A DNA stretch of 8,401 bases from DATMYQ01 sp035560935 (GTDB lineage: Bacteria; Bacillota; Negativicutes; Sporomusales; Sporomusaceae): the NCBI GenBank assembly GCA_035560935.1, contig DATMYQ010000223.1, positions 1-8,401 of the forward strand, in the 5' to 3' direction. Made by a program: the position numbers and the translations under genes. This document shows, piece by piece, positions 1-5,924 of the stretch. The stretch's first letter is position 1, and every line of letters begins with the position of its first letter. The notes under the pieces are model-generated. The model had not been told where the DNA came from. It worked only from the letters and a program-made list of their open reading frames with translations, and did not search any database.

Positions 1-2
1 TG

Positions 3-44
3 GAAATAGTATACTACAATAAGGCAAAACACAAGGTGTCATAA
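3..44 (+). CDS. Possible 3' end of an upstream gene
   Basis: An open frame enters from the left edge and ends at TAA 42-44, giving 13 residues (EIVYYNKAKHKVS). The only support is that a strong intrinsic terminator hairpin begins 35 nt later, as expected after a gene, and that the next gene lies on the same strand. The peptide is too short to assign to a family. In nitrogenase-like loci the gene before the alpha subunit is often the NifH-like iron protein, but nothing here proves that. It may equally be a chance open frame. Confidence 0.25.
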   Translation, partial: EIVYYNKAKHKVS

Positions 45-78
45 CGGCTGGCGTGAAGGTTGACCAGTGATTGTGCTG

Positions 79-124
79 GAGATCATTTCTTTCATCTGAG
101 AGAAAATGGTCTCTTTTTGTTTTT
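79..124 (+). terminator. Intrinsic terminator or attenuator before the nitrogenase-like genes
   Basis: GAGATCATTT (79-88) pairs with AAATGGTCTC (104-113) over 10 bp including one G-U pair. It is followed at once by TTTTTGTTTTT (114-124). Only 45 nt separate its end from the alpha-subunit start, too little for an obvious new promoter, so transcripts of the downstream genes probably read through it. It could terminate an upstream gene partially, setting the ratio of upstream to downstream products, or act as a regulated attenuator. Confidence 0.8.
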
Positions 125-155
125 CAACGCATGGCAGACACCACTAAACAAAGGC

Positions 156-169
156 GAGGAGGAAGGAAA
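156..169 (+). promoter_or_regulatory. Ribosome binding site fixing the alpha-subunit start
   Basis: GAGGAGG at 156-162, followed by AAGGAAA, lies just before ATG 170. The open frame extends upstream to 71, but that extension runs through the terminator hairpin and has no such site, so 170 is taken as the start. Confidence 0.85.
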
Positions 170-1672
170 ATGATTGATTTGCGGCAGAACACCTGCCCCA
201 CCCGGGAACAGCGGGGCAACGGCATTAATGCGTATTTTGGGAAAGCCAGTGATCTTGTCAAACAGGTGAAAGAGGGAACCATAACCCATAAAGAACGCTC
301 CTTTCAACAATCATCCGGTTGTATACTGAACTTCTATCTGACCCAGCGGGTTATGACTATCCGGGATGCCGTCATGATTGTTCACGCACCGGTGGGATGC
401 TCGGCGGTAGGTTTGGGATACCGGGAAGCCTTTCGGAAAATTCCGGTTTCCCTGGGGCGGCCGGACAATTTTGACTTTCACTGGCTGACGACCAACCTGA
501 ATGAACAGGATGTAATTTACGGGGCGGCGGATAAGTTAAAATACGCCATCAGAGAAGCGCAGTCCCGGTACAACCCCAAGGCAATTTTTGTGATGGCGTC
601 TTGCACCACCGGGATTATTGGCGAAGATATCGCCGGTACGGTGGAAGAGATACAACCGGAGATTGATGCCCGGATTGTGGCTATTCACTGCGAGGGTATT
701 CGTTCCAAACTGATCCAGACCGGCTACGATACTTTTTGGCATGGTGTACTCAAGTATCTGGTGAAAAAGCCCACCAAGAAGCAGAAAGACCTGGTTAATG
801 TGGCCAGCATGCTATCCTATACCTGGCAGGACCGGTTGGAAATCACCCGTTTACTGGATGCGATCGGATTGCGGGCCAATTTCATTCCGGAATTCGCCAC
901 GGTGGACCAGTTTGAAATTCTCTCGGAAGCCGCTCTCACCGCACCCATTTGCTCCTCCTTTACCGACTATCTTTCCCGGGGACTGGAGCAGGAATACGGC
1001 GTACCCTATTTCCTCTATCCCTCGCCGGTGGGTGTTGAACATACCGACTTGTGGCTCAGGGAAGTCGCTAAGTACACGAATAAAGAAAAAGAAGTGGAAA
1101 AGCTGATTGCCAAAGAACATGACAAGTGGTTACCCAAACTGGAAGCGATCCAAAAAGAATTTGCCAGGATTGGAAACGGCAAAGACATTAATGTGCTGGG
1201 GTCGCTGGGACAGGGACGCATGCTGACTCAGGTACCGTTTTTCAATGAGCTGGGCGTAAAAACGCCGGCGGCGATTTGCCTGGATTTTGACGATTTAGTA
1301 GCCGAAGAAACCGAAAAACTGATCGACGAGGTTGGAGATTTCGACGTGCTGGTCAATACCTTTCAGGCGGCGGAAGTGGCGCATCATACCCGCCGCTATG
1401 ATCCGGACATCGCTCTGACCTGCCCGTTCCAGGGCAGCGCTTACAAGCGGGATAAGAGCACCACCCGGATTCACTCGAACCGGGGCGACGCCCGTCCCTG
1501 GAGCGCGCAGGCCGGTTACACCGGTGCTGTGGCTGCCGGTAACTTTTTATTGCAGACGACTAAAAACCGCTCTTTCCAAAAGATCATGCTGGAGAAGACG
1601 CCGGATGTTTACAATGAATGGTGGTACCAGCAGCCTGATCCCCTCTATTACACTAACAAGGAGGCCAAATAA
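170..1672 (+). CDS. Nitrogenase-like component 1, alpha (NifD-like) subunit
   Basis: This 500-residue protein matches the NifD family in length and motif order. Cys51 (SSGC), Cys77 (HAPVGC) and Cys145 (MASCTTGIIGEDI) match the three alpha P-cluster ligands; the 26-residue Cys51-Cys77 spacing equals that in A. vinelandii NifD. Cys261, in a CSSFTDYLSRGLEQEYGVP segment, aligns without gaps to the cofactor ligand Cys275. His435 (RIHSNRGD) is the likely His442 equivalent, with about four extra residues before the conserved GYxG. Arg85 matches Arg96. However, the Val70, Gln191 and His195 equivalents are Gln59, Ile182 and Tyr186, anchored by the conserved CEG at 174-176, which argues against N2 reduction. 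It presumably pairs with the beta subunit 3 nt downstream and needs a NifH-like reductase not seen here. The substrate is unknown; methylthio-alkane reductase or another uncharacterised group IV enzyme is possible. A NifE-type scaffold is less likely because the partner keeps all three cysteines. Confidence 0.9.
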   Translation: MIDLRQNTCPTREQRGNGINAYFGKASDLVKQVKEGTITHKERSFQQSSGCILNFYLTQRVMTIRDAVMIVHAPVGCSAVGLGYREAFRKIPVSLGRPDNFDFHWLTTNLNEQDVIYGAADKLKYAIREAQSRYNPKAIFVMASCTTGIIGEDIAGTVEEIQPEIDARIVAIHCEGIRSKLIQTGYDTFWHGVLKYLVKKPTKKQKDLVNVASMLSYTWQDRLEITRLLDAIGLRANFIPEFATVDQFEILSEAALTAPICSSFTDYLSRGLEQEYGVPYFLYPSPVGVEHTDLWLREVAKYTNKEKEVEKLIAKEHDKWLPKLEAIQKEFARIGNGKDINVLGSLGQGRMLTQVPFFNELGVKTPAAICLDFDDLVAEETEKLIDEVGDFDVLVNTFQAAEVAHHTRRYDPDIALTCPFQGSAYKRDKSTTRIHSNRGDARPWSAQAGYTGAVAAGNFLLQTTKNRSFQKIMLEKTPDVYNEWWYQQPDPLYYTNKEAK

Positions 1673-1675
1673 CCG

Positions 1676-3016
1676 ATGACCTTGGTAGCAGAAAAACCAA
1701 AATACAAAGAATATCCGGAAGTTGTGGAAGCACCTCGTTATTCTTGCGCCATGGGTGGCGCTTACGGAGCCGCCTTGGCCACCTTTGGCTCCGTTCCCAT
1801 TCTTCATGCCGGCGGCGGTTGCGGCTTTGCCCAAAATTTTGGACTGAGCTTTGCCGCCGGACTGAACAGTCCGGGACCGGTGGGTGGCGCCAGTACTCCC
1901 TGCTCGACGCTGGTGGAAGAACACGTGATTTTTGGCGGCGAGGATAAGCTGCGCAAGCTGATCTCCAGCACCATTGACCTGATGCCGGGCGATTTATATA
2001 CGGTTATTTCAGGCTGCGTGCCAGCGTTGATCGGCGATGATGTGGACGCGGTGGTGGCGGAGTTTCGTGAAAAAACTCCAGTCATCCATGTCAAAACCTC
2101 CGGTTTTGCCGGCAACACGTATAAAGGCTATGAACTCTATTTTGACGCGGTAATTGATCAATTATTGACAAAACTGCCGGTCAAGCAGAAAACTGTAAAT
2201 TTGCTGGGGATTGTTCCCAATCAGAATTTGTTCTGGAAGGGCGATTTGCAGCTGTTAAAGAGCTTGTTGAAAAAGGTTGGCGTGGAAGCCAATATCATTT
2301 TTACGGATTTGGACGGGCTGGGGGCTTTGCGCCGCATTCCGGAGGCGGAGCTGAATTTGGTATTTTCTTTATGGGGTATCCCGGCGGCGGAAAAATTAGC
2401 GGAGCGTTTTGGCACGCCCTACCAACGGTTCGATGCGATACCCATTGGCCCCAAAGAGAGTACTCATTTTTTGCAAACTGTTGCTGCACGGCTGGCACTG
2501 TCGCCGGAAGTTGTCGACCAGGTGATAAAAGAAGAGGAAAGCAACGCCTATCGTTTTACCGAGTACATCGGTAATGTACTGGTTATTGCCGTGCCTCACG
2601 CCTATTATGCGGTCATTGCCGACAGCAGTACTGCGATTGCCATCAATCGTTACTCCGCCAACGAACTGGGCTTTAATCCGGAGATTGTGATTATCACCGA
2701 TGATCCGCCGGAGGAATACCGGGAGGAGATCGTGAGAAACCTGACGGAAGGCTTGGAAAGCATTCAAAAGCCCAAAGTTGTGTTTGAAATTGATTCCCAT
2801 AAGATACGCTTACTGCTCCGGGAATATACAGTGCAAATTATTTTCGGCAGTTCGCTGGAACGTTATCTGGCCGAGAAAGAGCTGGGCGGCGCGTTGTGGC
2901 TCGGTATCGGTTTTCCGGCCTATGACCGCCTGATCATTGATCGCAGCTATGCCGGTTATCGCGGTGGTCTCAATTTAATGGAGGATTTAATGATTAAGTA
3001 TGGCGGGCCGCTGTAA
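1676..3016 (+). CDS. Nitrogenase-like component 1, beta (NifK-like) subunit
   Basis: A 446-residue NifK-family protein, shorter than A. vinelandii NifK (523), mainly because it lacks the long N-terminal extension: its first cluster cysteine is at 24 rather than 70. Cys24 (PRYSCAMGG), Cys49 (HAGGGCGFAQ) and Cys114 (VISGCVPALIGDDVDAV) match the beta P-cluster ligands Cys70, Cys95 and Cys153; the 25-residue Cys24-Cys49 spacing is identical. With the alpha subunit this gives a full six-cysteine P-cluster set, unlike NifN or the dark-operative protochlorophyllide reductase subunits. The VIFGGEDKL segment at 84-92 is also typical of the family. AAGGAGG at 1658-1664, inside the end of the alpha gene, serves ATG 1676, so the two genes are probably co-translated. 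Inferred role: the beta half of an alpha2beta2 reductase that passes electrons from an iron protein to a cofactor in the alpha subunit. Confidence 0.9.
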   Translation: MTLVAEKPKYKEYPEVVEAPRYSCAMGGAYGAALATFGSVPILHAGGGCGFAQNFGLSFAAGLNSPGPVGGASTPCSTLVEEHVIFGGEDKLRKLISSTIDLMPGDLYTVISGCVPALIGDDVDAVVAEFREKTPVIHVKTSGFAGNTYKGYELYFDAVIDQLLTKLPVKQKTVNLLGIVPNQNLFWKGDLQLLKSLLKKVGVEANIIFTDLDGLGALRRIPEAELNLVFSLWGIPAAEKLAERFGTPYQRFDAIPIGPKESTHFLQTVAARLALSPEVVDQVIKEEESNAYRFTEYIGNVLVIAVPHAYYAVIADSSTAIAINRYSANELGFNPEIVIITDDPPEEYREEIVRNLTEGLESIQKPKVVFEIDSHKIRLLLREYTVQIIFGSSLERYLAEKELGGALWLGIGFPAYDRLIIDRSYAGYRGGLNLMEDLMIKYGGPL

Positions 3017-3062
3017 TAAACGGTGCTCGGGTAACCGGGAAAAAAGGTAGAAAAGCGCAAAA

Positions 3063-3101
3063 GGCTGCCTCCGGAAAGAAAAATGGGAGGTAGCCATTTT
3101 T
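3063..3101 (+). terminator. Hairpin with T-tract between beta subunit and permease
   Basis: GGCTGCCTCC (3063-3072) pairs with GGAGGTAGCC (3086-3095) over 10 bp with one G-U pair, followed by ATTTTTCT. The permease ribosome binding site begins 6 nt after the T-tract, so no new promoter fits between them. Permease expression should depend on read-through, giving much less permease than reductase; alternatively the hairpin protects the 3' end of the upstream message. Confidence 0.7.
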
Positions 3102-3120
3102 CTATCGGGGAGGGACCGAT

Positions 3121-3900
3121 GTGAATCATTACTTTCAGCGTATAAATAATGTTTTCATTGAGGCTGCCGGAATATTGACACTGATGGTGCTGTGGGAGCT
3201 GGGGCCGCGAGCCGGTTGGCTGGACACACAGTTCTTCCCGCCGCTGTCGAACGTGTTGCTGGCGTTGTGGAAGCTGGCGTTGAACGGTGTGTTGTTTATC
3301 CATATTTGTGCCAGCCTGCAGCGGATTTTTATTGGTGTCGGTTTGGCCGTGGCTGTTGCTGTGCCGCTGGGCTTTCTGCTGGAATTGGTTTTTCCCAGCC
3401 TGGCTCGCAAACTGACGCCACTGTTTCGCCTCTTTGAACAGGTAAATCCATTGGCATTGTCGGTAATATTTATCCTTTTTTTCGGGATTGGGGAAATTAC
3501 TAAAATTTTTATCATTTTATGGTCGATTGTCTGGATGATTCTGTTCAGCACTATGGGCGGGATTCGTTATGTGAATCCGCTATACCTTAAAATTGCCCGT
3601 TCTTATGGGGCGGATCGCTGGACCGTTTTTAGAAAAGTTATTCTGCCGGGAGCAGCACCGACGATTTTTACCGGGATACGTGCCGCGGCAACCTATGCCT
3701 TTTTTATTTTGATTGTCGCCGAATCCATGGGTGCCTATCATGGTCTGGGACGGTTCATTCGCACCTCAACGTTTGGTTCTTGTATTGTAGTGGCGGTTTT
3801 TGGCATGGCCATGGATTACGGACTATTTTGGCTGGAGACTTGGTTGCTGCCCTGGAAATACGGTCTGATGGACCGGGAAGGTCAGGATCAGGTGAAATAA
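3121..3900 (+). CDS. NitT/TauT-family ABC transporter permease (SsuC/TauC-like)
   Basis: A 259-residue integral membrane protein with about six hydrophobic segments: near 12-28, 56-90, 110-145 (probably two), 185-202 and 220-245. The cytoplasmic coupling loop is at 157-187 (KIARSYGADRWTVFRKVILP and following), matching the EAA loop of SsuC/TauC/NrtB permeases except that the EAA triplet itself reads IAR. This family imports sulfonates, taurine, nitrate, cyanate, thiamine precursors and similar small molecules; the exact substrate cannot be read from the permease. The start is GTG 3121, preceded by GGGGAGGG at 3107-3114 with a 6-nt spacer; an ATG at 3119 is followed directly by a stop in its own frame. 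The cognate ATPase and binding protein are absent from the window and may lie upstream. Its place after the reductase genes suggests it imports that enzyme's substrate or a precursor, which is inference. Confidence 0.88.
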   Translation: MNHYFQRINNVFIEAAGILTLMVLWELGPRAGWLDTQFFPPLSNVLLALWKLALNGVLFIHICASLQRIFIGVGLAVAVAVPLGFLLELVFPSLARKLTPLFRLFEQVNPLALSVIFILFFGIGEITKIFIILWSIVWMILFSTMGGIRYVNPLYLKIARSYGADRWTVFRKVILPGAAPTIFTGIRAAATYAFFILIVAESMGAYHGLGRFIRTSTFGSCIVVAVFGMAMDYGLFWLETWLLPWKYGLMDREGQDQVK

Positions 3901-3947
3901 ATAGAGGACTACCGCGAAACCTTGTTTCGCGGTAGTCCTCTATTTAT
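3897..3947. terminator. Bidirectional terminator between converging genes
   Basis: A 24-bp perfect inverted repeat (arms 3897-3920 and 3924-3947) with a CTT loop starts within the last codons of the permease and ends 7 bp before the response-regulator stop. The A/T-rich outer ends give T-tracts on both strands, so one structure can end transcription from both directions. Confidence 0.9.
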
Positions 3948-3954
3948 AGATGTA

Positions 3955-4593
3955 TTAGCGTTCAATCAGTCCGTTCTTATGGGCAAAGGCAATCAATTGC
4001 ATCCGGTTTTGCAGGTGTAGCTTGGCCAGGATATTGCGCAGATGATTTTTTACGGTACTTTCGCTGATGAATAGTTTTTCGCCGACGTCTTTGTTGCCCA
4101 GACCTTCACTGACGCACTGCAATACTTCATTTTCCCGTTCGGAAAGGTTGGTACCGGTAAGAGCGGGTTTGGGGGTGGAAAATTCTTGCAGAATCTTGGC
4201 GGCCAGTACCCGGGAGATCGGCGCATCACCTTGCACAATAGCGTTGATGTAATCCAGCCAGTACTCGGGTTCCATGTTTTTCAGCAGGTAGCCCTGCGCG
4301 CCTTTTTTGATGGCTTCAAAAAAATCCTGCACGTCGTCAGATATGCTGAGGATGACAATTTTTATGTAGGGCATTTCCTCTTTGATCAACCGGGTAGCTT
4401 CCAGTCCGCTGCCGCCAGGCATGCGGATGTCCATTAAAATCAGGTCCGGCATCAACTCGCGGGATTTTTCCAGTGCTTCCGGACCGCTGGTGGCCTCGCC
4501 GACAATTTCAAACATCGATTGTGGTGACAGAATGCTGGCTATGCCTTTGCGCGACAATAGGTGATCATCGACGATTAATACACGGACAGACAT
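3955..4593 (-). CDS. NarL/LuxR-family response regulator
   Basis: A 212-residue two-domain regulator. The receiver domain (about 3-120) has the acidic pair Asp9-Asp10, phospho-acceptor Asp55 (LILMDIRMPG), switch residue Ser83 and Lys105. A LuxR-type helix-turn-helix occupies about 148-210, with LSERENEVLQ and the recognition helix STVKNHLRNIL. Phosphorylation by the kinase encoded upstream should control DNA binding. The start is taken at 4593 because AAAGGAGGTC lies just before it; the open frame extends to 4650, but the extra 19 residues precede the normal receiver start and lack such a site. The kinase gene ends 72 nt upstream on the same strand, so the two form an operon. Likely targets are the flanking clusters or its own promoter, but no operator is proven. 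Confidence 0.93.
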   Translation of the reverse strand: MSVRVLIVDDHLLSRKGIASILSPQSMFEIVGEATSGPEALEKSRELMPDLILMDIRMPGGSGLEATRLIKEEMPYIKIVILSISDDVQDFFEAIKKGAQGYLLKNMEPEYWLDYINAIVQGDAPISRVLAAKILQEFSTPKPALTGTNLSERENEVLQCVSEGLGNKDVGEKLFISESTVKNHLRNILAKLHLQNRMQLIAFAHKNGLIER

Positions 4594-4665
4594 AAATTTG
4601 ACCTCCTTTCCGAGAGAGTACGTATTCATTTCTGTTGATGCCGCATTCATTGAATCAGCAATTCC

Positions 4666-5496
4666 CTAACGCTCCCGGTAAATGGTGATGGTAGTGCCGA
4701 TACCGGGAAAACTTTGCAGATTCCATTTGGCGCCAAGGGCCTGTACATCCTCTTTCAGGCTTTTTAAACCGAAGGAAGCGAACGAAGCGGCCTCTTCTGT
4801 GACAAAGCCTTTGCCGTTGTCGCGGATGACCAGGGAAAAATGCCGTTTGTCCGCCGTAAGATAGACGGTAGCCTGGCTGGCGGCGGCATGCTTGCGGATA
4901 TTCAGCATCAGTTCCTGAAAAATACGCAGCAGCTGAGACTTTTCCTGGGGACTGAAGCAGCTATCCACCGGGCCTTCGACCCGGAAGTTTACTTTCATAG
5001 CGCTTTGTTCCCGATAGACGTTAAGATATTTTTGAAAGGCATCCTTCAGCCGGATATCCGGGCAGGCAACTTGCTGGAGTGCGAAAATATGCTGCCGGAT
5101 TTCGGCGTCGGTCATTTTGATGGCGGCTTTTAGTTCGCCGACGGCGGCCAGCGATTTTTGATCATGCTGCAGAGCCGATTCGATTTCACTGGCCTTGATA
5201 TTCATAAAAAACAACGCCTGAGCCACGCTGTCGTGAAGTCCCCGGGCGATCCGGTCCCGCTCTTGCAGGATGGCGGTTTCCGCCTGTTCCCGCTGTAGCC
5301 GGTTGGTCGTGTTTTCCAGTAGAGCAAATACTCCGTGGAAATAGAACACAAACAGCAGGCCTGTCAGTGAGGCTACCAGCAGGTTTCCCCATTCCATGGA
5401 AACAATATCCAAAAAATGATGCCGGAAAAATTCAAATGCGCCGATGATAAACGCGGATAATAATGCGGAAATCCACTTTAGACGTGTGGTATTCAT
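4666..5496 (-). CDS. Membrane sensor histidine kinase (HisKA_3 type, LiaS/NarX-like)
   Basis: A 276-residue kinase. Two membrane segments (about 8-24 and 38-60) are separated by only about a dozen residues, so there is almost no external sensing domain. A short linker leads to a HisKA_3 dimerisation domain with the motif ERDRIARGLHDSVAQ, where His88 is the phospho-acceptor. The HATPase domain has its N box at Asn199 (ELMLNIRKHA), G1 box at Asp226 (RDNGKGF) and a terminal GIGTTITIY. This layout resembles intramembrane-sensing kinases such as LiaS, which respond to the membrane or to accessory proteins; the signal here is unknown. The start at 5496 follows AGGGAGAG at a suitable distance. The open frame continues to 5559, but those added residues overlap the promoter region. 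It is the first gene of an operon with the response regulator. Confidence 0.92.
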   Translation of the reverse strand: MNTTRLKWISALLSAFIIGAFEFFRHHFLDIVSMEWGNLLVASLTGLLFVFYFHGVFALLENTTNRLQREQAETAILQERDRIARGLHDSVAQALFFMNIKASEIESALQHDQKSLAAVGELKAAIKMTDAEIRQHIFALQQVACPDIRLKDAFQKYLNVYREQSAMKVNFRVEGPVDSCFSPQEKSQLLRIFQELMLNIRKHAAASQATVYLTADKRHFSLVIRDNGKGFVTEEAASFASFGLKSLKEDVQALGAKWNLQSFPGIGTTITIYRER

Positions 5497-5559
5497 CACT
5501 GCTCTCCCTAAAACAGGTTTATTTATGACTAAAATTATAATAATACTAGTGATATTCAT

Positions 5560-5589
5560 ACTTTAACGGGATGGCGGCGATTTTGTCAA
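5560..5589 (-). promoter_or_regulatory. Candidate promoter of the kinase-regulator operon
   Basis: On the minus strand a perfect TTGACA -35 box (5584-5589) is followed after 18 nt by a weak TAAAGT -10 box (5560-5565). This would start transcription about 55 nt before the kinase start codon. The poor -10 box suggests that an activator may be needed. Confidence 0.4.
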
Positions 5590-5595
5590 GGGTCA

Positions 5596-5614
5596 ATTGC
5601 TGCCACCGGCAATA
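5596..5614 (+). repeat. Copy 1 of the ATTGCTG-YYAC-CGGCAATA dyad element
   Basis: ATTGCTGCCACCGGCAATA can pair ATTGCTG with CGGCAAT (one T-G pair) around CCAC. It matches copy 2 at 5720-5738 in 17 of 19 positions. It lies between the divergent kinase and metN promoters, 7 bp from the minus-strand -35 box, where a regulator might bind. It has no T-tract, so it is not a terminator. Confidence 0.6.
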
Positions 5615-5643
5615 GGGCATCCGGTAAATAGATCAGGAGTGTA

Positions 5644-5672
5644 TTGACAATTACGCCTGGCTGCGGTACAAT
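5644..5672 (+). promoter_or_regulatory. Near-consensus sigma-70/SigA promoter for the metNIQ leader
   Basis: TTGACA (5644-5649), a 17-nt spacer and TACAAT (5667-5672). Only one base differs from the two consensus hexamers. The expected start is near 5679, giving a leader of about 170 nt before the first reading frame. Confidence 0.88.
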
Positions 5673-5693
5673 CATTTACAACTTCACATTGCA

Positions 5694-5717
5694 GGCTGAC
5701 TAGAGAACCTAGAGGCC
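5694..5717 (+). promoter_or_regulatory. Candidate antiterminator hairpin
   Basis: GGC (5694-5696) can pair with GCC (5715-5717), and CTAG (5700-5703) with CTAG (5709-5712), around an AGAAC loop. The fold takes up bases 5711-5717, which form the lower 5' arm of the terminator, so the two structures exclude each other. The hairpin is short and has an internal loop, so this remains a proposal. Confidence 0.35.
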
Positions 5718-5760
5718 ATATTGCTGTTACCGGCAATATGGCCTTTCTGTTTTTATTTTC
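5711..5760 (+). terminator. Intrinsic terminator in the metNIQ leader
   Basis: GGCCATATTGC (5714-5724) pairs perfectly with GCAATATGGCC (5733-5743). Further A-T and G-U pairs can extend the base, the loop is 8 nt, and TTTCTGTTTTTATTTT follows. Transcripts from the promoter at 5644-5672 would stop here unless the hairpin is prevented from forming. Confidence 0.85.
5720..5738 (+). repeat. Copy 2 of the ATTGCTG-YYAC-CGGCAATA dyad element
   Basis: ATTGCTGTTACCGGCAATA differs from copy 1 (5596-5614) only by TT for CC in the loop. It forms the top of the leader terminator. The two copies start 124 bp apart, one on each side of the metNIQ promoter. Confidence 0.6.
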
Positions 5761-5848
5761 CAGGGGGGAATGGCAGCGGAAAAAACAGTGTGAGCCATTG
5801 TCAGGGCTTGGCACAAAATAAAACTGTGCTGGAAAAGAGGTAGGTATT

Positions 5849-5923
5849 ATGCGTAAATTGATCACGGAAGTTCCCCGGGGGAAAAACCAACTCATTACCC
5901 ACGGCCTGGGGGCACTGGGATAA
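5849..5923 (+). CDS. 24-residue small ORF directly upstream of metN
   Basis: ATG 5849 follows an AAAAGAGG/TAGG purine-rich site and encodes MRKLITEVPRGKNQLITHGL followed by GALG. It ends at TAA 5921-5923, with one base before metN's ATG. metN has only a weak GGGA-like site of its own, so ribosomes finishing this frame could restart on metN (translational coupling). The peptide has no membrane segment, no run of a single amino acid typical of attenuator leader peptides, and no family I recognise. It could be a coupling leader peptide, a real micropeptide or the remnant of a longer gene. Confidence 0.5.
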   Translation: MRKLITEVPRGKNQLITHGLGALG

Positions 5924-5924
5924 G

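Larger units (their letters stand above)
5679..5848 (+). promoter_or_regulatory. Untranslated leader of the metNIQ operon with attenuator layout
   Basis: A strong promoter is followed within about 30 nt by an intrinsic terminator and then by about 90 nt before the first reading frame. This is the usual layout of a transcription-attenuated leader. Beyond the terminator, AATGGC (5769-5774) can pair with GCCATT (5794-5799), and GCACA (5811-5815) with TGTGC (5825-5829). I do not see the conserved motifs of SAM-I riboswitches or the T-box AGGGTGGNACCGCG, so the ligand or factor, if any, is unknown. Confidence 0.5.

Noticed and set aside
35..142. GGTGTC (35-40) complementary to GACACC (137-142), possibly a long-range leader pairing
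   Set aside because: Six base pairs over about 100 nt are expected by chance, and no other pairing supports them.
71..169. In-frame N-terminal extension of the alpha subunit (33 extra residues)
   Set aside because: It runs through the terminator hairpin, lacks a ribosome binding site, and precedes a much better site at 156-162 with ATG 170.
170..3016. Calling the pair nifD and nifK (true nitrogenase) or nifE and nifN
   Set aside because: Key N2-reduction residues are replaced in the alpha subunit. NifN-type partners normally lack the full set of three cysteines, which the beta subunit here retains. No nifH, nifB or other nif gene is visible.
170..3016. Dark-operative protochlorophyllide/chlorophyllide reductase or CfbD
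   Set aside because: Those enzymes do not use the full six-cysteine P-cluster plus a Cys/His-bound cofactor; CfbD is a single-type subunit. No tetrapyrrole genes lie nearby.
4594..4650. Longer response regulator starting at 4650
   Set aside because: The added 19 residues precede the normal receiver-domain start, and the strong AAAGGAGGTC site serves ATG 4593.
5497..5895. Reading frame of 100 codons on the minus strand at 5593-5895
   Set aside because: It runs antisense through the promoter, the terminator and the small ORF of the metNIQ leader; its product shows no recognisable domain.
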